DNA of 64,000 nucleotides from Xiphydria camelus. Lineage: Eukaryota > Arthropoda > Insecta > Hymenoptera > Xiphydriidae. The notes beneath the pieces were generated by a model. The model ran no database searches, was not told the DNA's origin, and was given only the letters and a program-made list of their open reading frames with translations. The stretch is taken from contig OY783197.1 in the NCBI GenBank assembly GCA_963678675.1, forward strand, positions 20,127,444 through 20,191,443. Reading direction: 5' to 3'. This document shows positions 50,257 to 60,811 of this stretch, in pieces; the stretch's first letter is position 1; each line of letters opens with the position of its first letter. The position numbers and the translations under genes are program-made.

Positions 50257-51758
50257 GAACAGTAAATATTTCAACAACAAAAAAACTCAATCTTTCCTAT
50301 ACTCAAATGAAATTCTCTCCAAAATGTGATAGACAAGTACTGTATAAAGTTATGCACTCTTAAGAATCACTTCATTATATCCATGCCTGCTGCCGACTCC
50401 TAGATACGAACGTAAGTGAAACACGAGGCTTGCGAAACAGGTGGGACGTTCCAACGGATTAAGTTTCTCTAAAACCGTAGCTACCCAACCCCTGCAGTGT
50501 TTCACGTGCGGGCTAGGCAACGTTTCATTTGCCGCGAGCTGCACTTAGGTTCAATCTATCCTCGCGATTTCGCACATCGTAACGCGATCAACCCGGGGAA
50601 TCAGAAACGTCGAGGATGAGTACTTGCAGTGGGTGGGATGACAAGGGGGACAGGGGGAGTTTACCGAATAAATTAGAGAGCGGAACGAAAGTCGAAGCGA
50701 CGAAGAGTGCCTGTAAATGTAAATGAATTGAGGCTGATGGCTGGTGGAATGCTGTTAGCGCGGGGCTCCTGTCACGGAACAAAGGAGGGTGGCAAGACAC
50801 GGGAACAGGGAAATTTAATTTTCTTCGTAACCGGCCCCACCTCCACGAGTAGTTTTCACTGCGGATATGTCGCGGTGTATATAAGGTATACTGAATCTAT
50901 ACAGTAGTGTATCGGCTTATGCCGGTTAAGATCGTCAAATTCTGTTCATCGCCTTGACGATGCTGTCGATTTCCATCAACCGAAGTCAGCGAATGCAATG
51001 CAATTACTCGACCCTCGATAGACTCGTCGATAACTTTTATCGACGACTTTAACCACCGCTACGTGTTTATTCGAAATTTCACATCGTTACCCGATGTCCG
51101 GAATTTCTGGCGGATAATAATTTTCGATCGACAACGCGGAATCGGTTTACGACGAGAATGATTTTCTTTCTTGGCGCTGCTCGTTCAACGTATAATGCGC
51201 TTGTTTGAAAAAACTATAGCGTGGCGAATAAAGTTTATCAGCGAAATTGTGTTTGGCGTGGAAAACTTTATAAACGTCACTTCGTCCAGGTGTTACGGCG
51301 ATGCTAAACCGGTACACCGTAACGTAATTTCTCTGATACAAGGATATCCGTAAAGGAGTATCGTAATAATATTGGGAAAAACTGTCGTTTTCTCTCTCAA
51401 TTATAGGAAAGCACGACGGGAACTTGTTTACGGTCTCTTCTGCTCCTGTTTTCTGCGCTCGTATTCTATTTACCGGCGCGTTACACATAAGAAGACGGAT
51501 CAAGGGACCTCGCTGTAGGTACTAACGCGATCATCCTCTCACGCTATAGGATGGTTCCTACGGGATCTCGATCGTATTTACCTCAGCGAGAGCGCTGATG
51601 TAACGCGCGAGGATTAGAAGGGAAATCCATAAAAGTCAGGAGGAAAAATCAAAACCGAACTAGCAATCTTGTTTCGCGCTCATTTCCGTGAAATTTGAGA
51701 AGTTCAACAAATAGAATCCCAATTATCATATGTACTTGGCTCTTATATAGTTGCTGCA
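50257..51758. other. No gene recognised; proximal dlg1 intron (3' side of the exon)
   Basis: No second L27 exon (DIQEFYE) was found here or in the rest of the downstream minus strand. Confidence 0.45.
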
Positions 51759-52041
51759 CACTGAGAGAAACAATTGCTAGTGCTAAAAAAATGTTTACTT
51801 CGATCAAAAACATGATGTAATTCCAGGATCAAGGTTTTGTTCGTGCGAGAAAAAATTTGATAGGCTCATTAATTTCCTTTTTTTTCGGGCAGAAAGAATT
51901 TTTTATACCAACGAAGGTATTTTTTTAATCAAGAGTATATATCCTTTGACTAAGAATTGGTATTCTTAAAAATTCGTAAGAGATCGTATGTACCTGATTC
52001 AAGGCATATCTTTTTGACAATAGCAATTATTTCTCTCAGTG
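51759..52041 (+). mobile_element. Family E MITE copy 2, adjacent to the dlg1 L27 exon
   Basis: The ends CACTGAGAGAAACAATTGCT and AGCAATTATTTCTCTCAGTG are almost perfect inverted repeats, better preserved than in copy 1. GCAC flanks both sides if the element is taken as ACTGAG..CTCAGT. The interior matches copy 1 in opposite orientation (ATGTAATTCCAGGATCAAGG). Its right end is about 40 bases from the intronic side of the dlg1 donor GT at 52080-52081. Confidence 0.85.
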
Positions 52042-52075
52042 CACTGACATAAGATAGACTTAGAGATTACGTAGC

Positions 52076-52081
52076 ACTTAC
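52076..52081 (-). promoter_or_regulatory. dlg1: 5' splice donor of the dlg1 L27 exon
   Basis: On the minus strand the exon ends CTGCTAG and continues GTAAGT, an ideal insect donor. The split codon beginning with G agrees with the conserved Asp that follows in Dlg proteins. The end of a MITE (51759-52041) is only about 40 bases further into the intron. Confidence 0.85.
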
Positions 52082-52213
52082 CTAGCAGCGCCTGGAACAG
52101 CCGGCTTTTGAAGATCCGTATGACGCGCTCGATGGCCAAACGCAGCTGTTTGTCTTGCGGCCTCGTCAGCTTCGCGTGGTAGTCCTCCAGGAGTTCCAGT
52201 GCTCTGTGAGCTT
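52082..52213 (-). CDS. dlg1: Discs large (Dlg1/SAP97) internal exon, first part of the L27 domain
   Basis: On the minus strand this 132-base exon reads in one frame as 43 whole codons with 2 bases before and 1 after, beginning AHRALELLEDYHAKLTRPQD and ending IERVIRIFKSRLFQALL. It lacks stops and closely matches my memory of the N-terminal L27 domain of Drosophila Dlg1 (DlgS97 form) and vertebrate SAP97. The family has a Glu just before AHR and an Asp (DIQEFYE) just after ALL. The split codons fit both: AA completes GAA, and the terminal G would start GAT/GAC. L27 domains are helical heteromerisation modules; in Dlg they link this membrane-associated guanylate kinase to Lin-7 and other L27 proteins at junctions and synapses. 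The exon holds roughly the first two helices; the rest must come from the next exon, not found in this window. It is shorter than the usual ORF cut-off and could be overlooked. Identification is confident; transcript structure is inferred. Confidence 0.93.
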
Positions 52214-52236
52214 CTAAAATCAGAGAGAGAGAAGCG
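52214..52236 (-). promoter_or_regulatory. dlg1: 3' splice acceptor with polypyrimidine tract of the dlg1 L27 exon
   Basis: Immediately upstream of the exon on the minus strand is a CT-repeat pyrimidine run followed by GATTTTAG, a textbook acceptor. The AG is at 52214-52215. The phase after it leaves two bases of a split Glu codon, as expected from the family. Confidence 0.85.
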
Positions 52237-52447
52237 ACGGGCTTAACTCAGTGGCCATGGAAAACTCTGAAACGCGTAAGCGGACACTCATTTTCATTGT
52301 ACTCGCAAAGTGGTCTAAATAGAAGAGCAGGATCTCAATCCGATTTTCTAAAGTTGTCATTGTTGTTGTTAATTGAAGATTCGATGGGAGTATACTCGAT
52401 GTTTTCTGAATGCGGTGGGAAGAATTTATAATAATTATCTCCAACTT

Positions 52448-52463
52448 AATATATATATATATT
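52448..52463 (+). repeat. (AT)n microsatellite, about 230 bases from the dlg1 exon
   Basis: Short AT run in the intron on the 5' side of the exon. Confidence 0.85.
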
Positions 52464-52830
52464 TTTTCACAGAAATTTCTTAGAGTAAACAGTAATCGTT
52501 CATTTTATTTAATTCAATTTCGAACAAGGGAAGGCGAGTCGACAGGGCGTGGAGATTGTGATTAAACAAGAATGTGCGCCTGAATACCTATTATGGGGAA
52601 CTTAATTAATTCGCATACCTACACGTGCAGCCACGAGAATGCGAAATTGAAGGTAGTATGAGCGATATATCAAGATCAAATGAGAAGACGTGTGAACGAA
52701 TAGAGGGTAGTCGCGATAGGGGTTCGCTTGTAATGCAGTCGGTTTGTAATAGCAACAAAAATTTCATCAGTGGCAGATGAATATAGAATGCATATATCGA
52801 TCTGCTCATCGTGACTATTTTTTTCTTATA

Positions 52831-53217
52831 GGGTGACTTCGACGGTTAGCCAACCGCACCCTGTTTTCGACCAGATTTGAAAAAAAGAATATCAGCGCAT
52901 TTTTCATATTTTTGACTACGTCACTGCATAAATCCACCATTCATCTACACTTATAAGAGGTGGCACCCCCCTGCAGTTTAAAACTAACCTTAGGAAATGG
53001 GTGGTCGAGAATGGAGACAAACGGCATTTTTTATAATATACATATTTTTTTAATTTTCAGAAAGATTTAGATACATTTTTAACATTTAGGCTAATTCTAT
53101 AGTTCCTGCGGTTTCGATATGTAAATGTTTTAGTTTAAACAGCTGCGTATATGTTGGGCTTGCGCATTGTTGAAAACCAAACTAATGTAATCTGGTCGAA
53201 AACCGGCGAAGTCACCC
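52831..53217. mobile_element. TA-flanked MITE with GGGTGACTTCG ends, in the 5' dlg1 intron
   Basis: TA at 52829-52830 and 53218-53219 flank GGGTGACTTCGACGGTTAGC at the left and CCGGCGAAGTCACCC at the right. The right end continues inward TTTTCGACCAGATTACATTA when reversed; the left end has the same TTTTCGACCAGATTTG after about 17 extra bases, so the left terminus carries a small insertion. The element is 387 bases. It lies about 600 bases upstream of the L27 exon on the minus strand. Confidence 0.8.
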
Positions 53218-55276
53218 TACCCCAACATAAAACAAAATATAAGAACTAGCTATTCGAAACAATAGCTACTCTTAAGCCCTGTTTCCGTAAGGACCCGATC
53301 TGTTGGCCATGTTATAGGACAAGTCGGCAACTCAACTTGTTGGCAATATTAACGAACATTTCCCTAATGACTTATTGGCAAGTCGACATGTCGGGATTTT
53401 GCGAAGATTTGAAATAAGAAAAGAGAACTGCACATATTTTCTCTTCAATGCTGAACATATGCATAGAACGACTCGTCAGTGGCTTTCGTAACGACGAATA
53501 AAAGCTGACACGACATGTTGGACCGGATACCGACTCGTTGATAACCCCATCCGACATGTTTATACGTTCGTTTTCGTAAGGACTTGACATGTTGACGAAA
53601 AATTACCGATATATCCGAAGTGAGGCTTTAAAAGAATCTTCGGGATTAAGTATCCGCAAAGTTTCAAAATTCTTATTGAACATGAATCTCGGTATATATT
53701 ACATCTCTTTCACATTCGTCATCTACGAAACAAGACAGTAAATCTCCGAAAAACAAACCGATATACTCCAACATCCGGGAACACGAAGATTCCTCTCGGA
53801 CATTCCAGATAAAAACAAACTTGTGTACTTCGTCGAGCGTAACGAACTCGACAAAATCAAAAAGTATGATGAAACGCGCACATGAAAGTACATACGAAGA
53901 AACTTCTTCAGCGAAAGAGAGAAGCTATCGAAAGCAGTGATGATTGATAGATTACAAGAGCGAGCCTCGGGGGACCCTCTTCCCTCCTGCGTTTCTATGA
54001 CCTACGCCAGCTCGCCTTACCTGCGGGGAGAGTGGGTAGGAGTCCTTCGCGCATCGCTTGCCGCGTGTGACCCTCCACGGTCGAAGGAGGAGAGGACGAG
54101 CAGTATCGATCGCACGCGCGGAGCGATAGCGCGGGAAAAGGACGGGGATGGCTTCTCGCGCGGAATGCCACGTCGCGTGTCAATTTCAACATTGGGGGAA
54201 TCCCTCCTGGCGACGGCGAGAAAAAGTAGCGGGCGAGCGAGTTTAATTACCATACCCTTTGCAGCGCGCTGCCGGGCTAATGAAAAATAACGCAATTACC
54301 GCTCTAAGAACTAGGAAATTACTACGGTAATAAACCGTACAATTACTTCAGCGTCCCAAGGACGTCCTCTCTCGCGGGAATTTCGAGCATCCATCGCGCA
54401 GCGACGATAAAACGGTGTCCTCTCTCTTGAAGGATATGGCAAGAGAAGATAAAGAGAGGGAGAGAGAGGGAGATGAGAAGCGAGAGAAAAAGAGAGAAGG
54501 GAAGACGAGCGAATATGCGATCTCGCATCGAGATAGGAAAGGAACCAACCGCAATTCCTTCATTCGGATAAGAGGATTAAATCGGATCGTTTTGCACATT
54601 CTGGAGGCTTTATTGCCGCCCGGAGGCATACGCTTTGTCCTAACGCTAGTATTACATTTTTTTTTTCATTTTCCTCCCCTATTTTTTCAGGCGCACATAT
54701 TAAAACGCCGAATTTTGTTCAAAGAGACGTACGTACGTGTACGTACTCTCACCGGTTTTTCATTCTCCGTCCCTTCAGCTCGTGTCCTTAACGAGCGCGT
54801 ACCCTCGTAGCTCTGTAAAGTTGGTTTAATTCATTCTACCCCGCGAGGAGGGAGGATCGGTCCTGAAGTGCTGTGTTCACGGATAGCATGTTTTTCAGCG
54901 TTAAAAGTAACCTACGCCATTAAGAATGTACGCGGTGTTATTACGGAAGAATTAAAATTCGAGTATACCGAAAATGCAAGAATTTGAATTCATTTCGCGG
55001 TTACCAAGCATTATTTCTCGTTGAAACAACAAAAAGAGAGCGCTTTTTGGAATTTTCCCACAATATGACGTCGAATCAAAGTTCTGCCGTGCAAAGAATC
55101 ACGCAGCACACTTCCCACAACGATTATTCGTTCGCTGGTTTTCCATACTAGTAAATTAAATTGCGAATGTCCACCCCGACCTAGAAAACTTTTAGTCCCC
55201 ACGCTCCCTTCACATTTTCTCACGTTCCCTTTTTTTATAAAGCTATAAAGCCATTATTTCTAAACCAAACTGATTG
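53218..55276. other. No gene recognised; diverged direct words around 53283 and 53573
   Basis: TTTCCGTAAGGACCCGATCT and TTTTCGTAAGGACTTGACAT recur about 290 bases apart with GACATGTTGG words between; an old element is possible. A GC-rich patch with shadowing ORFs follows at 53950-54550. Confidence 0.35.
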
Positions 55277-55497
55277 CACGGAGAAAAAAATTCGGTCAAT
55301 CTAACCAAAATCCTGAAGACGATGACCAAACTGTTTGGTTAAATATGGATCCCCATCTTCTGGTTAAACTAACCACCTTTTTGGTTAGAATAACAAAATA
55401 TTCGGTTCAACTGATCAGTATTTTGATTGGAATAACTAAACGCATAAAACTAGATGCGTTTTCTCATCTTAACCTAATTAATTATTTTTCTCATGCA
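55277..55497. mobile_element. Family A MITE copy 4, diverged
   Basis: It contains TCTAACCAAAATCCTGAAGA, ACCAAACTGTTTGGTTAAAT, TTGGTTAGAATAAC and AACTAGATGCGTTTTCTCAT, all in the family A order. The ends have drifted (CGGAGAAAAAAATTCGG and AATTATTTTTCTCA). A TGCA sits at both edges and may be part of a target duplication, but this does not generalise to the other copies. Confidence 0.75.
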
Positions 55498-55936
55498 ATT
55501 AACGACGCGATTTATTTACGATGCAGTTTATCCTTGAAATTACGAACCTAAGAACGACTAACAGCGCGTAACGACACTGCAGAATATCGTAAATACAAGG
55601 ATTCGAATATTTATTCGGTCCGCTTCCACCTTACAGAGACGCCGGATGCAATTGAAACTTTCGCGCAATCTTTCGCACTTTCGCTTTCCCGCTTCAACTT
55701 CCCCGCGAGCTGCAGGCACCTTTTAAAAGCTCGTTTCATTCATTATTCTCCGCGGGGAGCCCAGAACCTGCTCCGAAGTGTCAGACTCACGTGCGCGGGT
55801 TGAGAATGTTTAAGCATGACTCGCACGGATATCGATCGTCGACCCATACATTTCCCTTTATTTGTAAAACCGCGATGGCGCTCCGGTGTCGACGGGCGGA
55901 CGAGGGCGAGGTGGAAAAAGATCTCGCAATTTTTCG

Positions 55937-55983
<47 letters not shown>

Positions 55984-57656
55984 AAGAGAAAGAGAACCAT
56001 AACGAAATGGAACCGTAGCGCGATACGTACATGTATACGTATATACGTACGAAATCTCCGAGCCAATTCCGTCTCGCGGCTCTTACCGTTCGGGATAACT
56101 TCATTAATTCGAAGAAAGTTTCGCGCACTCTCTCGCCGGTTTTATCCCCGGCGTGGGATGCGACCAACTTTTAGAGCCCTCTGTACATCCGCGCCAGATT
56201 TTGGCCGGAAGGTTGACGATTCCTCGGTTTTAATATCAACTTTTATGTAAATGTTTGAGCGGCTTAATTAAATTTCCGACTGCTGGCTACATTATCCCGG
56301 CTGCTAATTGGTTCCCCGGGAGGGTTTCGGGCTAAGTCCGCTGCTGCACAAGCTTTTTCTTCTCTCGCGTTCTCCTTTTATGTGCTTTTCTTTTTTACTT
56401 TACGGTGCATTCAAAAGTCGATGTACTCGTATAAGGGGGTCGTGGTTCCGCGCTGGTGCGTGAGCTCGAATAGACGCGGTTGCATGCGTTCGTTGGAGAT
56501 GGAAGCCGCGATAAATCGCAACGGGGGAGACGAGCGAAAGATGCATTTAATGATAAGTATACTTCGCCGTCAAATAGTCGGATCCTCGGAAGTGAAACTG
56601 ATTATATGAGCAAAACCTACAAATATTTGAAAGGAATTGAAATACAAGAATTGTGAATCGGGAACATTTAAGCTTGAAATTTTGAATGCAGTCGAAACCG
56701 CTGTATTGGTAATGATGCACCAAAGATATGGTCGGAAAGGTGAAGAAATGGAAAATTAGGAAATATTGATTGAACCATTAGATGGCTCTATGGGACAATA
56801 CTTATTCTCACACATGCTTAGATTTATTATTCTTATTCTTCCAAATGTCATTTTCGACACGTAAATGACGCTTGCTGATTATCAAATGACATGTTACAAC
56901 GAATCTCACTTTTCCGTAAATTTTATCAGCTTGAAAGCATGAATGAGTGACGTTTGCCAATCGTCAAAGCATTGAAATGCGTGTGATCAATTGCGAAATA
57001 AAGGAAAAGTGCGTGCGAAGCGCATACGTTGTTGCTGGTCGGAATAAAAAACACATTCTGCAACACGTGTACACGTCGCATGCCCGTGTGCACGTCGCGC
57101 AGTATAATTCTTGATAAACAACGTCGGGGATGACGGCCGGGTTCGCAGACCTTGCGCGAAGCCCGTGCGGGATAAATTTTTGCGTTTCCGGGAAACTGTG
57201 TATAGGTATAGAGTTTTCCGTGCCGGTTATTCCGGGGGATAAAAACGGCTGCGCGCGCGGAAGCGACGCACCCGCCCTGTTCGCCTCCCGCGTTTATGTC
57301 AGCGCGCAACTATGAATTGAGAAGGACGCGAAGTCGGGATTGTTGGAGATGCGACGACTGCAGTTACTGGAAGTGCTTTATTCGATAGTGGAAAACCATT
57401 GTCCACTATTGAAGCACTCATTGTGTTACTATCGTTGTATGTGAAAATAACGCGAGTAAATAATTTCAAGAGAACATACGCAGTTGACAACTTTTTGTTG
57501 GAATTGGTCCACCCATTTCAGTATGTTACAATTAACCGATTTTTAACACTTAGAACATTAAACTTAACACAAAGAATGTTACATTAACACAAAGAATTAA
57601 TTGGTTTCAATGTACAAAAATGGACGGACTGATTCCAATGCAAAACTTCCCACTGT
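55498..57656. other. No gene recognised
   Basis: ORFs at 55743-56250 arise from the GA microsatellite. No first exon of dlg1 was found. Confidence 0.4.
55939..55990 (+). repeat. (GA)n microsatellite, slightly interrupted
   Basis: About 17 GA units, one GGA interruption, then more GA and AAAGAG. Flanked by a GC-rich stretch. Creates artefact ORFs. Confidence 0.95.
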
Positions 57657-57930
57657 ACTCAGGGGCGGGGGGGAAGGTCTAATTTAATACGACCTTGATG
57701 GAAAAATTGATTTCAGATTAATATGAATGTATTCGCATTGAACAAAAGTCTATTTAAATTTGATTGGTGTTCTACTAAGTTCGTACTCAATGAAGATGAT
57801 ATACAAAACATTTATTTATTTCAACTAAACTTTTGTCCGATGTGAATAAATTCCTAAGTGGAATAAATAAATTGGATCTGAAATAAATTTTTCCATTGGG
57901 TTCATATTCAATTAGACCGTTTCCCTCAGT
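57657..57930. mobile_element. Family D MITE copy 2, uninterrupted
   Basis: It starts ACTCAGGGG with a small G-rich expansion, then AAGGTCTAATTTAATACGAC, and ends TTCAATTAGACCGTTTCCCT then CAGT. The interior is itself palindromic: CGCATTGAACAAAAGTCTAT faces ACTTTTGTCCGATGTG. It shows what the locus at 46624 looked like before family A inserted. The G run near 57662-57675 is unusual in a TIR. Confidence 0.8.
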
Positions 57931-58914
57931 GTATGTACTTGATTTATGAATATATAATAACGCTAAAACACCCTCTAATTATATTCATAATGACTACCAC
58001 ATTTCTAATCTTCGCGATCAAACAAGATTGCCAGTCTTCGAGGTTGTCACTATAGCGCTCGAAGCTGAAAGCCAGTTAGTAGGTAAGGAGCGTGAGACAC
58101 CGCCAGATGCTTGTCTGCGATTCGTGAGCAATTTGGTGTGAATTATTGACCGTCAACGATTAACATTCAATTGGGATATCGAAGGAGGGCGACTTTTTCT
58201 ATAATTTGGCATTAAGAATCAATATTTATTGCTGATACGATACCAAATATATCGTAGACTTTATACACTGGTTGCTATAGCTATACACTTTCCCAACGCA
58301 AAATTATGGATGGGGAAGAGGCAAGAAATGTCTCAAAAAGTCTTTTCCCGTGACAGCCGAACTTATAAAGCCATAACGAACCGTGTACTGTAGATCTACC
58401 GGATAACCTTCCTCTTACCACACGTCGCGCCCATGTTTCCTAATCCCTTGTTTCGCCCACCGTAATGTCGTCCGACGCGCGGCAACGCGTACGCTATAAC
58501 GGCTGCTGATGGAGAACAACAGGGTTACCCACTACTCTCGCGAAAGTCCAAAATACTCGGAATAGCTTCGAGTCACTCGGAAGCATCTAAACTCGCTGTG
58601 TTCATATGCTACATTTAAACTAGAACTGTAGAATGGTTAGACTAATTAGGAAAGATCGGGATTGCTGCGATGCCCTACACTCTTTATTCACGGTGTCTAG
58701 TAAAATGTGAAAAAGAAATTCCTCGACTTTTCCAGGTTTTCCAGTCTGAAATAGCCAAATTTTCCTGACCGCTATGCGTATAAATCTAATATTAAGTTTT
58801 ACGCGTCAATCATTTTTCGTCGAATGCACAATTTAACTAATATTCACAGGGCGGGTTATGAAAAGTGAGAAATAAACATTAAAAGTAATTTAATTATGTC
58901 AAAAACTATTATTA

Positions 58915-59150
58915 CTTAATGGCTTTTTCTAGAACATGAAAGAACTTAGATATATACACGTATGGAAGACTTCTTTTAGATGTCTACATAAATTCTTAAA
59001 AATTTTAACAGACTAGAAGTCCGACTATTTGGGAAATTTGAGTATTTTCAAAAAATTGCAGAAAACTCTTTGTTTTCCTTGACTTTGTCCTGGCCTACAT
59101 AATCTCCTGACAACTCCAGGTTTTCCAGAATTCCCCGACAATTTTATCAG
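58915..59150 (+). repeat. Dispersed repeat with CCCTGACTTTCCCTG-like tail, copy 2
   Basis: ATGGCTTTTTCTAGAACATG, AACAGACTAGAAGTCCGACT, GGGAAATTTGAGTATTTTCA, AAAAATTGCAGAAAACTCTT follow the order of copy 1. A related scrap, TCGACTTTTCCAGGTTTTCC, lies at about 58723-58760, perhaps the edge of another copy. Confidence 0.7.
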
Positions 59151-59601
59151 GTGACAAATATTCAACGGCTAATTAGAATAAAACATAGGCTAAAGAAGTA
59201 GTTTAATTACGGGATATTAAAAGCTAAAAAATCATTGTTAACTTGAAAACCCAACATCCTCAAAAAACGATCTCTGCGTCGCATCTCAACGATCCACGCG
59301 AAATTTCAACCTCCTAATCCTCGCTCAGCAACGCCACCCCCGTTCAAAAATCCCCATGCATTTCGCGCGAATGCAAAATCGTTGCTCTCCCGCTACGCGG
59401 TTCCGATCTCGCTTCGGCCTCCCCGCGAGGTACATACATATTCAAGAAGCGTATACCGGCGAGGGCGGCGGATGAGCGTTCCCGCTAAGCCGGGGTAAAC
59501 GCCGCGAGAACGCCAGTTTCGCGGGAGAGCAACTTCCGAACAAATAATGGCGATTGCATCAGCTTCGCGCGACAAAAAGCTATACTGAGAGGGCGAGGCA
59601 G

Positions 59602-59621
59602 CTCTCTCTCTCTCTCTCTCC
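59602..59621 (+). repeat. (CT)n microsatellite
   Basis: About nine to ten CT units in a GC-rich patch. Shorter CT runs lie at 3100-3112 and 34794-34808. Confidence 0.9.
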
Positions 59622-60393
59622 CCTACCCCCACTCGTTTCCTCTCGAGGAGGTTCATTCTTTTCCTTACCGGATGGCGGGAAGGAAGTAGACGGAGAGCGA
59701 AAATATAGGGGACCCTCGGGAGTCGGCTCTCCTCGCCAGAATATCTCGCGAGACGTTAGCACGTAGCGCCGTGAAACGCCGAACGGGTTATTATCTACAA
59801 ATCTATAAAGGTCCGGGGTGAGGACGCGGACCGTGGCCGTGCGTGGCGGGGGAGGAAAGAGGCGGAGGGGACAACATCCGAAACGCGAGGAGCGGAATAG
59901 GAAAGGGGGCAAGAAAGAGAAAAGGGGACCGATTGGAGTCAATTGCGCGAGAGAGAGATCGAATTTTTCCGGCGGTTATCGGAAGCATCGCGAGGCCATC
60001 CGAAGCTTTATCGTTATTATCGCTCGTTAAACGTCGCCGTTTGCCCCGCGGCCGTCGCCCCTTCTCCTTCTCTCGATTATTCCGACGCGACGAGAAGAAT
60101 TGCGAATCCGCCTGCGGAAATGGTGGAGGGAGGGAGGGGGAGGGCGAAGAATCCTCGTGTCGGTAGTTGTAAGACTCCGCATCCATCGTGTTTCCGATCG
60201 AGAGATTTTGCCTGGAAATTAATAAGGGACGACGGGGAATCTTTGATAAGAATCACATCAATAACGTCATAATGTCTTTGGGGATGTCTTCCGTGATTCG
60301 ACGTTTCCCTTGGGGTCTGGAAGGGGATCGTTGAAGATAAATGGTCGTCTGAGAGGCTTCCGAAATTTTACGCTGCAACATTCTTGAAAGGTA

Positions 60394-60809
60394 TCGTAGA
60401 ACGGGGTAGATAGGAACTTAAGGGTCAATAGAAACCAAAACTCGGAACGTAATGCAATAAATCCTCTAGAGCATCAATTTGAATTTGGCGGTCTTCTGTA
60501 AACGAGATGTTCCTCAATGATAGGTTCTTAGTACATGACCAGCGACATTTTACGGTTTAGGTTGTCACAATTCTGCTGTAATATTCTGGAAAATAATGAG
60601 GAAAACAAACCAGTGTTTCTGTTCATCCCAAGTTATGGGGTGAAAAGAAATAGCAAGTTTTTATTTTTTTTTGTTCTGTCAAAATGGTCGATTTTTGCAA
60701 AAACAATATATGCATCGTCATCATATTTTTAACTTAAAGAAAGCTTAACCGTTTTCCTGCACCAGAGTCGCAAACTACCAAAAGTATTTTTATTGACCCC
60801 GTTCTACGG
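60394..60809. mobile_element. TA-flanked MITE with CGTAGAACGGGG ends
   Basis: TA at 60392-60393 and 60810-60811 flank a 416-base element starting TCGTAGAACGGGGTAGATAG and ending TTATTGACCCCGTTCTACGG. Its right end, reversed, gives CCGTAGAACGGGGTCAATAA, then ACTTTTGGTAGTTTGCGACT and CTGGTGCA, which matches 6021-6080 almost base for base. TA duplication suggests a Tc1/mariner-type transposase. The short plus-strand frame inside (60535-60732) shows no domain I recognise. Confidence 0.75.
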
Positions 60810-60811
60810 TA

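Larger units (their letters stand above)
57931..60391. other. No gene recognised apart from the repeat at 58915; GC-rich patch 59300-60200
   Basis: The GC-rich patch carries many overlapping low-complexity ORFs on both strands and a CT microsatellite. It could be a CpG-rich regulatory region, but no promoter element is identifiable. Confidence 0.4.

Noticed and set aside
52845..52865. Minus-strand GAAAACAG followed by GGTG, resembling the end of the first dlg1 coding exon (KKQ then donor)
   Set aside because: It is part of the terminal repeat of the MITE at 52831 and lacks an upstream MPV start.
55743..56250. Overlapping ORFs of 107-144 codons on both strands
   Set aside because: They exist because a GA microsatellite has no stops; translations are Ser-Leu or Arg-Glu runs.
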